Of a stretch of DNA of 17,015 nt, positions 8,201-13,667 are shown in pieces. The DNA lies in NCBI GenBank assembly GCA_900541495.1, contig UQKC01000049.1, positions 1 to 17,015 of the forward strand, written 5' to 3'. A model generated the notes under the pieces. The model was given only the letters and a program-made list of their open reading frames with translations, had not been told where the DNA came from and ran no database searches. The translations under genes were made by a program, and so were the position numbers. This DNA is from an uncultured Ruminococcus sp. (GTDB lineage Bacteria > Bacillota > Clostridia > Oscillospirales > Ruminococcaceae). Position 1 is the stretch's first letter, and each line of letters opens with the position of its first letter.

Positions 8201-8468
8201 AAAGCTCGTCAATCGAAACGACCGTTGTATCGGCAATGGAAGCGACCTTGTTTACGCTGTTTTCATAGCTTTTTCCGACATTTACGGCAAGCCCCCCGAG
8301 CGCGGTTATCGCACCCGAAGCAGCGGTCACAGCCGTTCCGACAGCCTTGAAGCCTGCGCATATCGCATTAGCAGTGCCCGAAGCAACGGATTTTGCGCTA
8401 TTCAATGCTTGCAGAAAAGGCTTTGAATTGCCGTTTATATCAATTATTACTCTTCCGTCAGCCGACAA
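5211..8468 (-). CDS. Tape measure protein (TP901 / PhageMin_Tail family)
   Basis: At 1085 residues this is the longest gene and sets tail length during assembly. The N-terminus (GRVIIDINGN) followed by an Ala/Gly-rich hydrophobic helix (~40-62) is typical. Residues ~65-320 contain the TP901 core, with recognisable stretches SYENSVNKVASIADT, ALYQTISATGDTANALDL, GGFTDTTTAVDGLTTVLNSYG and AAGVSVDELLSAVAALTANGI. Long helical segments follow, including hydrophobic ones around 375-560, and an acidic coiled-coil part around 730-830. No lysozyme or peptidase domain is visible. At ~1.5 A per residue the tail would be roughly 160 nm (inference). Start TTG 8468 lies 22 nt inside the Gp15 gene, with GGGGG upstream. 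Confidence 0.93.
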   Translation of the reverse strand: MSADGRVIIDINGNSKPFLQALNSAKSVASGTANAICAGFKAVGTAVTAASGAITALGGLAVNVGKSYENSVNKVASIADTTVVSIDELSSRVKEMSLDTGMAAEELNEALYQTISATGDTANALDLVSAAVKAAKGGFTDTTTAVDGLTTVLNSYGMAASEAESLANKFLVTQNKGKTTFGELAGSIGNVVPTASAAGVSVDELLSAVAALTANGINTASAMTGLKAALSNIITPSDGAAKAAKQMGIDFSASALKAKGLSGFMADIQAATNGDSEAMAQLFGSVEALNSVLVLTGNGSKLFNETLDEMAVNSTALDNAYSVMTKSLDTSLEKLKNSAKVFGINFYESVSEPLSDVVTLANGYINKLSEAFEEGGVTALSKSIGSVLGEAVGAVASYLPNIVSVGSDVITSLAEGLNENADIIMSSAEAVFITLVDTVSELTPTLAQTAEKMLVSFGDFLARNTYSVTNAAFGIITTVANGIIGALPKLIPAAMECVTSLASAILDNVDELLNCATDIIEALCDGLVDAVPIFIERAPEILFGLASALINAAATAFIDVPVTIATEISEGLIGHNWNDTASVTMENLANAYEKAVDSVADKLAKTGERINAFLALDTSPSGESPELYTGKTESELEGMISETSDALDRYQAAMDELSSEEVGYDPTKLSQETYKALAEEFGADRMGEIDLLLEKNIKYLTDKKIAMLAAWQGLFEAEGASRSYSKPESSAIADYYNKNGKKNEEALQSFLNDIEETADAVSDVGEAAAGEIGDTAEDLEDEMEKFYEDLQYRLARGWIDEDKFRAELKAKLESDAKYSSAEYTRYWQMIAENDEKAAEETSQKHSELENIVSEAANLSASLNKADTFSVTSETDKRSGDVTKTYGISDYGKKVEARKTLLERIKSLADKGVPKSMLQELIGMDPEEALVFANQLDRLGADELNGLTSDYAEFEKLGNEIAAEVTASGYDDFVEAGKSYAEALAEGISANQNTIQEALFNALPELRELIDGAVAVKQSSVSTAAVSGTSVSSGSSASSSTVYGRTASAGKLSAVIPIDISLTMDGKEVAKLVTEHQKNIDIEGGN

Positions 8469-9088
8469 TTTTTCTCGCCCCCGTTTCTCTTTTCAAACTG
8501 TTTTCTGACCTGTTCCGAGCGTGTGCGGACTTCTTCAAGCATCGCAGCGTCACGCTCTTCGGCAGTTGCATATCTGCGCTTTCTGCCGCGATCCGATAAA
8601 GCAAAGCGTTCCTGCAGCGACTTAATGCGGCTGCGTTCGTGCTTATCCTTTATTTTGCTTGTGTCTGTGCCCCTTATCTGCATGATCGTGATAAGCTGTG
8701 TGTCGTCTGTAAGCCCTGCGAATAACGCCGAGAATTCCCACCAATGTAGCTTTGCGGTGCAAAGATCTATCCCGTACTGCTGCCGAAAAGCAGCGATGAA
8801 AAGCTTCCAGTCCTGCTCAAAGCTGTAAACAGGCTTTTTATGCTTGTTTTCCGAGCTGCCACCCTTTATTTCCGAGCCGCAAAGATAGAATTTCAGAAAT
8901 TCATGTATCGCCGCTTTTATGTCCGAAGGAGCTTTCCCACGGTAAAAAGCGGCAATATATCGTGCAGTTGCAGCATTGTCGTCATTGTTCTGCACCGTTT
9001 CAAAGCCGCAGAAAATACGAAAATCGGGGTCAATGCACAGCTTCTCTTCACCTACGGTCACATGATCGGGAAATTTATCGTATATCAT
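8447..9088 (-). CDS. Gp15-family phage protein (tail assembly, pairs with chaperone)
   Basis: The 213-residue protein matches the Bacteriophage Gp15 family of A118-like phages. Recognisable parts are FRIFCGFETVQ near the N-terminus, the YSFEQDWKLFIAAFRQQYGIDL segment (~88-110), the signature LHWWEFSALFAGL (~114-127) and MQIRG. The C-terminus is a long, highly charged helix (ERSRIKSLQERFALSDRGRKRR and onward). It always sits between the tail chaperone and the tape measure and is thought to work with them in tail assembly, like the G-T partner of lambda. Its ATG overlaps the chaperone stop (ATGA, 9085-9088) and its last codons overlap the tape measure start, so the three are translationally coupled. 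Confidence 0.9.
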   Translation of the reverse strand: MIYDKFPDHVTVGEEKLCIDPDFRIFCGFETVQNNDDNAATARYIAAFYRGKAPSDIKAAIHEFLKFYLCGSEIKGGSSENKHKKPVYSFEQDWKLFIAAFRQQYGIDLCTAKLHWWEFSALFAGLTDDTQLITIMQIRGTDTSKIKDKHERSRIKSLQERFALSDRGRKRRYATAEERDAAMLEEVRTRSEQVRKQFEKRNGGEKNCRLTEE

Positions 9089-9483
9089 CTCTTATTGCGC
9101 TTTACATACGGAACCTTTTCTGCCGACATTTCAATATTCGGCACAGCATTTTCCTTTAAACCGTTTCGGATATCCGAGATATGCGCGCTGACGATATTAC
9201 TTATGTATTCGGCTGCGCTTACAAGGTTGAGCATATCTTCGTTCGGAGTGCCTATCTCGAAGATTTCCTGCGCCTTTGCTTCTCCGAGTGCCGAAACGAT
9301 GACCTCGGCAGCAGCGTCCGCTTCTGCAACAGAGTTTTTGATCGTGTGATTTTTATTAAGCGCATTGACAGCCAATGTGAAAACGGATATCGCAGCAATA
9401 AGCTTTCTTGAAGGAAATACCGTAAAGCTCTGTCCTCCGATGCATATATCCGCGCCATTGTCCTTTAACTGAAAATTTTCCAT
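9085..9483 (-). CDS. Tail assembly chaperone-like protein
   Basis: This 132-residue protein lies between tail tube and Gp15, the position of the gpG-type chaperone that coats the tape measure before tube polymerisation. It has a short beta start (DICIGGQSFTVFPSRKL) and then predicted helices (LIAAISVFTLAVNALNK, AEADAAAEVIVSAL, EDMLNLVSAAEYISNIVSA), typical of small helical chaperones. Start ATG 9483 has AAGGAG about 9 nt upstream, directly after the intra-operon terminator hairpin. I found no convincing XXXYYYZ slippery site before its stop, so Gp15 seems to be made by reinitiation at ATGA rather than by a -1 frameshift. Family assignment is by context. Confidence 0.7.
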   Translation of the reverse strand: MENFQLKDNGADICIGGQSFTVFPSRKLIAAISVFTLAVNALNKNHTIKNSVAEADAAAEVIVSALGEAKAQEIFEIGTPNEDMLNLVSAAEYISNIVSAHISDIRNGLKENAVPNIEMSAEKVPYVKRNKR

Positions 9484-9502
9484 AGAATTTTACTCCTTTG
9501 TA

Positions 9503-9550
9503 CAAAAATTCACGGCTTTGCAAGTCAGAGTTCATACCTGCAAAACCGTG
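9503..9550 (-). terminator. Intra-operon terminator between tail tube and chaperone genes
   Basis: The arms 9511-9522 and 9539-9550 pair over 12 positions (11 Watson-Crick plus one G-U on the minus strand), with a 16-nt loop, followed on the minus strand by AATTTTTG. It lies in a 96-nt gap, the longest in the tail module. It should reduce transcription into the chaperone, Gp15 and tape measure genes relative to the abundant tube protein. Confidence 0.8.
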
Positions 9551-9579
9551 ATATGTTTATATATTTTCCGTGATCAGCC

Positions 9580-10152
9580 TTATGTTCCCTCGGCTTCGGT
9601 ATTATTGGAAACGGAAGAAGCAGCTTCTGGGTGCTTCTCTACCCAGTCATACGGAACAGGCTTGCCGCTGATGCCCTTTAACGAGCATTCAAAAGCCGCA
9701 TTGTCACCGCTTTCACCGCCGCCGTCCGATGTGACTGCAACAGATATGCTTCCGACTTCGCCCATACCGCTCAAACGGTTGAGATATGCGTAGTTTACAA
9801 CTACCGACTGACCCGTGCCGTACTTTAAGCTGTCAATGTAGTCCTGCGCAGCGTCACCGATATATCGGTCGAGCTTCGGTGCAAACGTGCGCTGTGTGCC
9901 CGTCTTGGACGTATTCTTGCCCGATCTTATGTAGTTCTTGTCCTTTTCTTCCGCGTTGAGCGTTGCATCGACCGTCTTTGCGCCCATTTCGATGACCGCA
10001 AATTCATCGGGATTGATCTTGGTGAAATCTGTTTCGGCTTTATTACCGGAAACATCGATCGCAAGCACCATATCGTCCGAAAGAACATATCCTGTGTAGT
10101 CCTTTTTGGGCTTTGCCGCGTCCATAAGCGTTTTTAATGTTAATCCTGCCAT
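9580..10152 (-). CDS. Major tail (tube) protein
   Basis: The 190-residue protein is the subunit that should stack into the tail tube around the tape measure. The sequence has a beta-rich core (DMVLAIDVSGNKAETDF, DEFAVIEMGAKTVDATLN) and a conserved middle with an aromatic/charged patch (KLDRYIGDAAQDYIDSLKYG). A VVVNYAYLNRLSG strand follows, as in A118-type tube proteins. The C-terminus (EAASSVSNNTEAEG) is short and flexible; there is no added Ig domain. AAGGAGG lies 8 nt before ATG 10152. It follows the tail completion genes and is separated from downstream tail genes by a terminator hairpin, consistent with a product needed in large amounts. Confidence 0.85.
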   Translation of the reverse strand: MAGLTLKTLMDAAKPKKDYTGYVLSDDMVLAIDVSGNKAETDFTKINPDEFAVIEMGAKTVDATLNAEEKDKNYIRSGKNTSKTGTQRTFAPKLDRYIGDAAQDYIDSLKYGTGQSVVVNYAYLNRLSGMGEVGSISVAVTSDGGGESGDNAAFECSLKGISGKPVPYDWVEKHPEAASSVSNNTEAEGT

Positions 10153-10155
10153 GAT

Positions 10156-10536
10156 TTATTCCTCCTTGTGTTTATTGTAAATTAAAACTACCTGCCCCTG
10201 ATAGATATATGAACCGTTTGGCTCAGCAACTATCGGAGAGGGGTTCGCTGCAAGCTTTGCAGAAAATACCTGCCATGTCGTTCCGCTGAGCGAACGTGCT
10301 TTTGATACTATCCTGTCCGCAGCTTCGGATATCCTTGCAATGACTGCCTTCTGCTCCGTTCCACGGGCAAGCAGCTGAATAACAAGCTCGGACTTCTCCG
10401 AACCGTCAAGATATCGCCTTATCACCCTTCCGCCTGCAGGAAGTATCGAAATGCTGTCGCCTGCGCCGAGCCTGCCGATCTTCTTTATCCCCGAAGCCTT
10501 TGAAACAGCTTCGAGCATCTCCGATATGTGATCCAT
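10156..10536 (-). CDS. Tail completion/terminator-type protein (minor capsid 3-like)
   Basis: The product has 126 residues. Its place as the last small gene before the tail tube is that of the tail terminator, or 'minor capsid 3' gene, of A118-like phages, which closes the tube at the head-proximal end. A helical start (ISEMLEAVSKASGI) leads into a beta section (DSISILPAGGRVIRRYLDG, SELVIQLLARG). A helix with IARISEAADRIVSKA and a final strand pair including YIYQGQVVLIY follow, a fold order usual for tail terminators. I chose ATG 10536 with AAGGAG 8 nt upstream; GTG 10545 directly abuts that site and is unlikely. The 3' end overlaps the tube protein's Shine-Dalgarno. Confidence 0.75.
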   Translation of the reverse strand: MDHISEMLEAVSKASGIKKIGRLGAGDSISILPAGGRVIRRYLDGSEKSELVIQLLARGTEQKAVIARISEAADRIVSKARSLSGTTWQVFSAKLAANPSPIVAEPNGSYIYQGQVVLIYNKHKEE

Positions 10537-10541
10537 TGCTT

Positions 10542-10892
10542 TCACTCCTTCATAATTCTTTCGTAAGTGCTTATCCAGTCGGACAGATATACGTCTTTGG
10601 CTTTTTCAAACCATTTACTGCTTGCAAGCGGATTAGGGTCGGGGACAGCAGCAGGCAGTTCATATTGAGCAGCCGCATAAGGCTCGACCCATTGAACGAC
10701 CGTCAGATCGTCCGAGCTGTTGACTATTGCAGACCTTTTCAGAGTGCCCGTGTCCTCCTTACAGTATATGTTGCTGTCCTTTAGTACCTGATTTCCAAGT
10801 GCAAAGTCAGCCTCACGCCTGCTTGCTTCGATCTTTGCCATAATGCGTTCTGTGTCAAAATCGAGCCTTACATTTACGTCACCGAATCCCAT
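10542..10892 (-). CDS. Head-tail joining protein, minor capsid 2 (HK97 gp10-like)
   Basis: The 116-residue product belongs with the small neck/tail completion proteins of the HK97 gp10 and Minor_capsid_2 type. Diagnostic stretches are QVLKDSNIYCKEDTGTLKRSA (central helix, then the conserved D-T-G-x-L motif), VEPYAAAQYE, and the ending NPLASSKWFEKAKDVY. These mirror the consensus of the family. It lies between minor capsid 1 and minor capsid 3 genes, the usual order. AAGGAGG precedes ATG 10892 by 7 nt. The role in head-tail joining is from family knowledge. Confidence 0.85.
   Translation of the reverse strand: MGFGDVNVRLDFDTERIMAKIEASRREADFALGNQVLKDSNIYCKEDTGTLKRSAIVNSSDDLTVVQWVEPYAAAQYELPAAVPDPNPLASSKWFEKAKDVYLSDWISTYERIMKE
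10545..10550 (-). promoter_or_regulatory. Shine-Dalgarno deciding the tail completion gene start
   Basis: AAGGAG on the minus strand is 8 nt before ATG 10534-10536. It overlaps the last codons of the upstream gene (stop 10542-10544), which rules out the overlapping GTG as the initiation codon. Confidence 0.7.
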
Positions 10893-10905
10893 GTCCGTCC
10901 CTCCT

Positions 10906-11265
10906 TTAGGTTAGTCCTACCTCGTAATGGTGCAGCCGCTTGTCGTCATATATCGGTTCAATGGTCTTGACGGTGTAAACTCTGCCGCCGAACTTGACCC
11001 TTTGAGCAAGCAAGACCTTGCCATCGATCGCTTCGCCTTCAAGTGCGAACGGTATCGTGCAGCGTGAATTTGTACAGTCGAAAAACAGCAGCGCATTGAG
11101 CGTTACCTCCTGCGATTTCACATCACGGACAACCGAGCGTGAAGGCTCTATCCTGATATGTTCAAGCGGTGCGGAAATACTCTCCGTGACCGCCCATTCA
11201 TCGCCGAATTCGTTGATAAGCTCTGCATTGTGTATAAGTAAGCGTTTCGGAATTGCAGCTGTCAT
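10906..11265 (-). CDS. Head closure / minor capsid 1-like protein
   Basis: The product has 119 residues and resembles the putative minor capsid 1 family, likely a head closure (stopper) protein sealing the connector after packaging. The visible family feature is the C-terminal beta hairpin region: VKFGGRVYTVKTIEPIYDD, then LHHYEVGLT, with the conserved His pair and E-V-G-L ending. The N-terminal part (KRLLIHNAELINEF, SRSVVRDVKSQEVTLNALLFFDC) is beta-rich. Start ATG 11265 overlaps the previous stop as ATGA, with GGGAGGGG just upstream, so translation is coupled. Confidence 0.82.
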   Translation of the reverse strand: MTAAIPKRLLIHNAELINEFGDEWAVTESISAPLEHIRIEPSRSVVRDVKSQEVTLNALLFFDCTNSRCTIPFALEGEAIDGKVLLAQRVKFGGRVYTVKTIEPIYDDKRLHHYEVGLT

Positions 11266-11630
11266 AAGCCCCTCCCTAAAAGTCCAACGCTTTCAAGCAG
11301 CGTTATGGCGTAAGCGGAAACAGGCGGAGTTTTTCCGTCACTTGAAGAACTTCCGCCCGAAGTATAGCTGAACTTGCCGAGCGAAACCTGTGAAAATCCG
11401 CCTGAGTTCAAGGCTTCAATGCCGCCGTTGTCCGCCATGTACTTGACCTGCACCGCCGTTGCTCTTTTTACCTTGTCAAGAATAACTCCAGAAATATCTC
11501 CCGATGACCTCCCGAGCGTGAGATTGAAGATAATATCGGACGCAGCTTCAATAAGAAAGGGGAGATCCTCGGGAACCTCCCCACTGAAACGCTGCTTGTA
11601 ATACTGCTCGTCAATATAGCCGCTCATCAT
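11262..11630 (-). CDS. Head-tail connector adaptor protein
   Basis: The 122-residue protein is in the position of the adaptor that docks on the portal ring (gp15 of SPP1 / gp6 of HK97 type). It is mostly helical at the start (YIDEQYYKQRF, DLPFLIEAASDIIFNLTLG), then a helix VKRATAVQVKYMADNGG. A Ser/Gly-rich segment (SYTSGGSSSSDG) and a last helix (VSAYAITLLESVGLLG) follow. Adaptors of this family have the same order, with an S-x-G-x-F/Y-S-x-S segment (here SLGKFSYTS). It starts by ATGA overlap with the coat gene stop and lacks a Shine-Dalgarno, so it probably depends on translational coupling to the coat gene. Confidence 0.78.
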   Translation of the reverse strand: MMSGYIDEQYYKQRFSGEVPEDLPFLIEAASDIIFNLTLGRSSGDISGVILDKVKRATAVQVKYMADNGGIEALNSGGFSQVSLGKFSYTSGGSSSSDGKTPPVSAYAITLLESVGLLGRGL

Positions 11631-12727
11631 TTGATATCGGACGCTTTAAGCGTAATGTAACCAACGCTTACGCAGCCTGCGGTGCTGAACTCTGCCGCCT
11701 CGATGATGTCGCCCTCTTTGCAGTCGGAAACGTCCTGGGCTGTTCCCGAAGTAAGAGAAGTGCCGCCAAAGTCAGAAGAGCTCATGCCGTAAACAGCACG
11801 GGAAGAGGGGTTCTTGCGATACTGCAGAGTGTTTCCCTCCGCGCCTGCTGTAACGGTGATCTTGGTCTTGCCCGATGTGCCGCCCGGAGCAGCTGCGATC
11901 TCAAGCATATCGGGAGTGTAAACCGCTCTGATCGCAACGGAACGAAGAACCTTGTGAGCGTAAACGATACGACCCTGAACCGCGCTTGCACCGATGTACT
12001 TGCCCGAACCCGAAAGGTCCTGAAGATGTACCGGAACGGAGAACTCTTCCGCCCTCGTTGCAAATCGGGGATGACCTGCGATCATGGCGAGGTTTGCGGT
12101 GTTGTCGTTCCACTCGATAACGTTAAAGCCTGCGATCCTGCCGACTGTGCCGCTCTGAACTACCGTGTCGCCAAGATCCGAAGCCTTGACGAACTGCGGA
12201 CAGGTGAGTATAAGGGCGAAAACCTCGGGAACGACAAGCAGATAACGCTTTCCGTCATCGGGAATGTTTGCCTTGCTCATAGCCGTTCGGATAGATACGA
12301 TAACGCTGTAAATGCTGTCCGCTGTAAGCGCCCTTACTCCCATAGGTGTAGAGCCTGCGATAAGTGCTGTCGCTGCATCGTTGTCTTCCTGACGAGCAAT
12401 AGAATAGCCTGCGCTGTCAAGTCTGTCTGCAACAAGATTATCGGGAACGGTCTGCGAATCGTAGCCGTCGATGATCTCGTTTACAGCCTTGTCCTTGTCG
12501 ATGACGAAGTTTTCGTAAGCTGTGTTGCCCATTCCTGCGGTGATGCCGTTTGCCTTGTCATAGTCGGAAACCGTCACTTCGGTATCTCTTACGGGTATCT
12601 TTATCATTCCTGCCTTGGGCGAACCCTCATAGTCGCGGTTGAATACCACGCCGTCCTTCAGCTTGTTTTCCTTGCGGATCTTTGCGAGCACAAGGCTCGA
12701 ATATCTTTCCTGCGCTTCATGTGCCAT
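11627..12727 (-). CDS. Major capsid protein, P22-coat-like, with C-terminal extra domain
   Basis: The first ~275 of 366 residues form the capsid subunit of the P22 coat-like group found in A118-type Bacillota phages. Typical runs are ERYSSLVLAKIRKENKLKDG, PKAGMIKIPVRDTEVTVSDY, VNEIIDGYDSQTVPDNLVAD, RYLLVVPEVFALIL, GRIAGFNVIE, and VPVHLQDLSGSGKYIGASAV. After a GGTSG linker (282-286), residues ~287-366 make an additional beta-rich domain (KITVTAGAEGNTLQY, ending GYITLKASD), probably displayed on the capsid surface. Start ATG 12727 has AAGGAG 9 nt upstream. It follows the scaffold gene and leads the connector genes, with a 4-nt overlap to the adaptor gene. Confidence 0.92.
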   Translation of the reverse strand: MAHEAQERYSSLVLAKIRKENKLKDGVVFNRDYEGSPKAGMIKIPVRDTEVTVSDYDKANGITAGMGNTAYENFVIDKDKAVNEIIDGYDSQTVPDNLVADRLDSAGYSIARQEDNDAATALIAGSTPMGVRALTADSIYSVIVSIRTAMSKANIPDDGKRYLLVVPEVFALILTCPQFVKASDLGDTVVQSGTVGRIAGFNVIEWNDNTANLAMIAGHPRFATRAEEFSVPVHLQDLSGSGKYIGASAVQGRIVYAHKVLRSVAIRAVYTPDMLEIAAAPGGTSGKTKITVTAGAEGNTLQYRKNPSSRAVYGMSSSDFGGTSLTSGTAQDVSDCKEGDIIEAAEFSTAGCVSVGYITLKASDIK

Positions 12728-12748
12728 AATAAATATCTCCTTTTCATA

Positions 12749-13324
12749 TTAGATTTTGATTTCCGGGTTTTTCTTAAGGAATGCAGCGGTTACCCCGTCC
12801 TGCTCCTGCGGAACAGAGCCGTTCATTCTTGCCCCGGTAGTTATCTTCGGGGGAGCAGCCTTAGTGAATGACGGGTATTTCGCCAATACTTCATCAATAG
12901 CCTGCTCCATAGTCTTGTTATCGCCGACCTTGGGCGAAGCAAGGGCGATAACATCGTCAACAGCTTCGGCAGATACCCCTTTAGAGAAAGCCACACACTT
13001 TGCTTCTGCCGCTTCCGCACGTTTCTCTGCCTCTGCCTTGCCGTTCTCCGCAGCGGTTACCTTTTCTGCGGAAAGCTGTTCGGCGGTCTTCTGACTGTCC
13101 TGCCAAGCCTTGAACGCTTTCATCTCGTCCTTTGTCGGCATTCCCTTGCGCTCTCTTTCAAGACGCTGCTTAACGATATCGTCAAGCTCTTTCTGTGAGA
13201 AGGTCTTTTCCGCACCCTCGTTCGTAGATACAGCAGCCGCATTTTCTGCGTTGCCCTGTGGATCACCTCCGCTGTTTTCAGCCTGATTGGTTTCGGTTAC
13301 GGTTGTGTTTGTTTCTTCTGCCAT
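12749..13324 (-). CDS. Capsid scaffolding protein (GP20 / DUF4355-like)
   Basis: The 191-residue protein should guide procapsid assembly and then leave. It has the usual design: a disordered, Asn/Gly/Glu-rich N-terminus (~1-40); a charged coiled coil from the TFSQKELDDIVKQRLERERKG motif (~41-61) to about 110 (EQLSAEKVTAAENGKAEAEKR); a small helical segment (VDDVIALASP); and a C-terminal helix near the end (GVTAAFLKKNPEIKI) that probably binds the coat protein. It lies immediately before the major capsid gene. AAGGAGG sits about 8 nt before ATG 13324, at the end of a 175-nt untranslated leader. Confidence 0.9.
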   Translation of the reverse strand: MAEETNTTVTETNQAENSGGDPQGNAENAAAVSTNEGAEKTFSQKELDDIVKQRLERERKGMPTKDEMKAFKAWQDSQKTAEQLSAEKVTAAENGKAEAEKRAEAAEAKCVAFSKGVSAEAVDDVIALASPKVGDNKTMEQAIDEVLAKYPSFTKAAPPKITTGARMNGSVPQEQDGVTAAFLKKNPEIKI

Positions 13325-13472
13325 TGAAAATTCCTCCTTTAAGGTCGGGTAGACCGTTATTCCGTGCGGATTTTAACGCCGTTCAGCACGTTTCGGGCAT
13401 AAAAAATGCGCCCTGTCCTCCAACTGTTGGAGAACCGAACGCTTATTTCTGTATTAAATTATTCTGGCATAG
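13325..13472 (-). other. Untranslated leader before scaffold gene with possible folded RNA
   Basis: No ORF is credible in this gap. On either strand it can fold into a compact three-way junction. An outer stem pairs CGTTTC (13389-13394) with GAACG (13437-13441), with one bulge. One hairpin pairs GGGCAT (13395-13400) with ATGCGCCC (13406-13413), with a 2-nt bulge. The other is the palindrome CTCCAACTGTTGGAG (13418-13432). I match it to no known riboswitch. It could be a leader that controls scaffold/coat expression, or a recombination junction bordering the toxin cassette. I see no convincing promoter here. Confidence 0.45.
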
Positions 13473-13501
13473 AAAAACCGCCTTGATTTCTCAAAGCGGT
13501 T
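13473..13501 (-). terminator. Rho-independent terminator after the small gene of the MuF toxin cassette
   Basis: An 11-position stem joins 13476-13486 with 13491-13501 (10 Watson-Crick pairs and one G-U on the minus strand), with a GAAA tetraloop on that strand. It runs into TTTTTC. The stem overlaps the stop codon of the 55-residue gene at 13500-13502. It isolates the cassette transcript from the scaffold/coat genes that follow. Confidence 0.88.
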
Positions 13502-13667
13502 AGTCAACTATTTTGGGATTTGAATTAATGTACTTTTTTTCAGATTCCTTTATCGCAGCCACAATTTCAGAGCGAGAGTAACCCAAATCAGACATTTTTT
13601 TAAATACTTCTCCGAGAGTAGTTCCGGATAACAACATTTTTTCAACTGTTGTATATAATTCATTCAT
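13500..13667 (-). CDS. Small AT-rich gene overlapping toxin 3' end, candidate immunity protein
   Basis: I do not recognise this 55-residue protein. It is largely helical (ELYTTVEKMLLSG, LGEVFKKMSDLGYSRSEIVAAIKESEKKY), with a small three-helix UBA- or HTH-like feel, and it has no signal peptide or membrane helix. The ATG lies 8 nt inside the end of the minor capsid/metallopeptidase gene, with GGGAG about 10 nt upstream; the earlier ATG at 13694 has no good site. Like the toxin-domain region it is rich in A+T, and a strong terminator follows its stop. A small gene directly after a polymorphic toxin domain is the usual place of the cognate immunity protein; that role is inference. Confidence 0.65.
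   Translation of the reverse strand: MNELYTTVEKMLLSGTTLGEVFKKMSDLGYSRSEIVAAIKESEKKYINSNPKIVD

Noticed and set aside
11954..12871. Long plus-strand ORF (305 codons) opposite the capsid and scaffold genes
   Set aside because: It is antisense to two confidently identified genes, has no Shine-Dalgarno, crosses the coat-scaffold gene border, and its Cys/Arg/Val-rich product has no recognisable domain.
13460..13498. TTGAGA-17-TATGCC as a promoter for scaffold
   Set aside because: It overlaps the terminator hairpin and the -10 element is poor (three of six).
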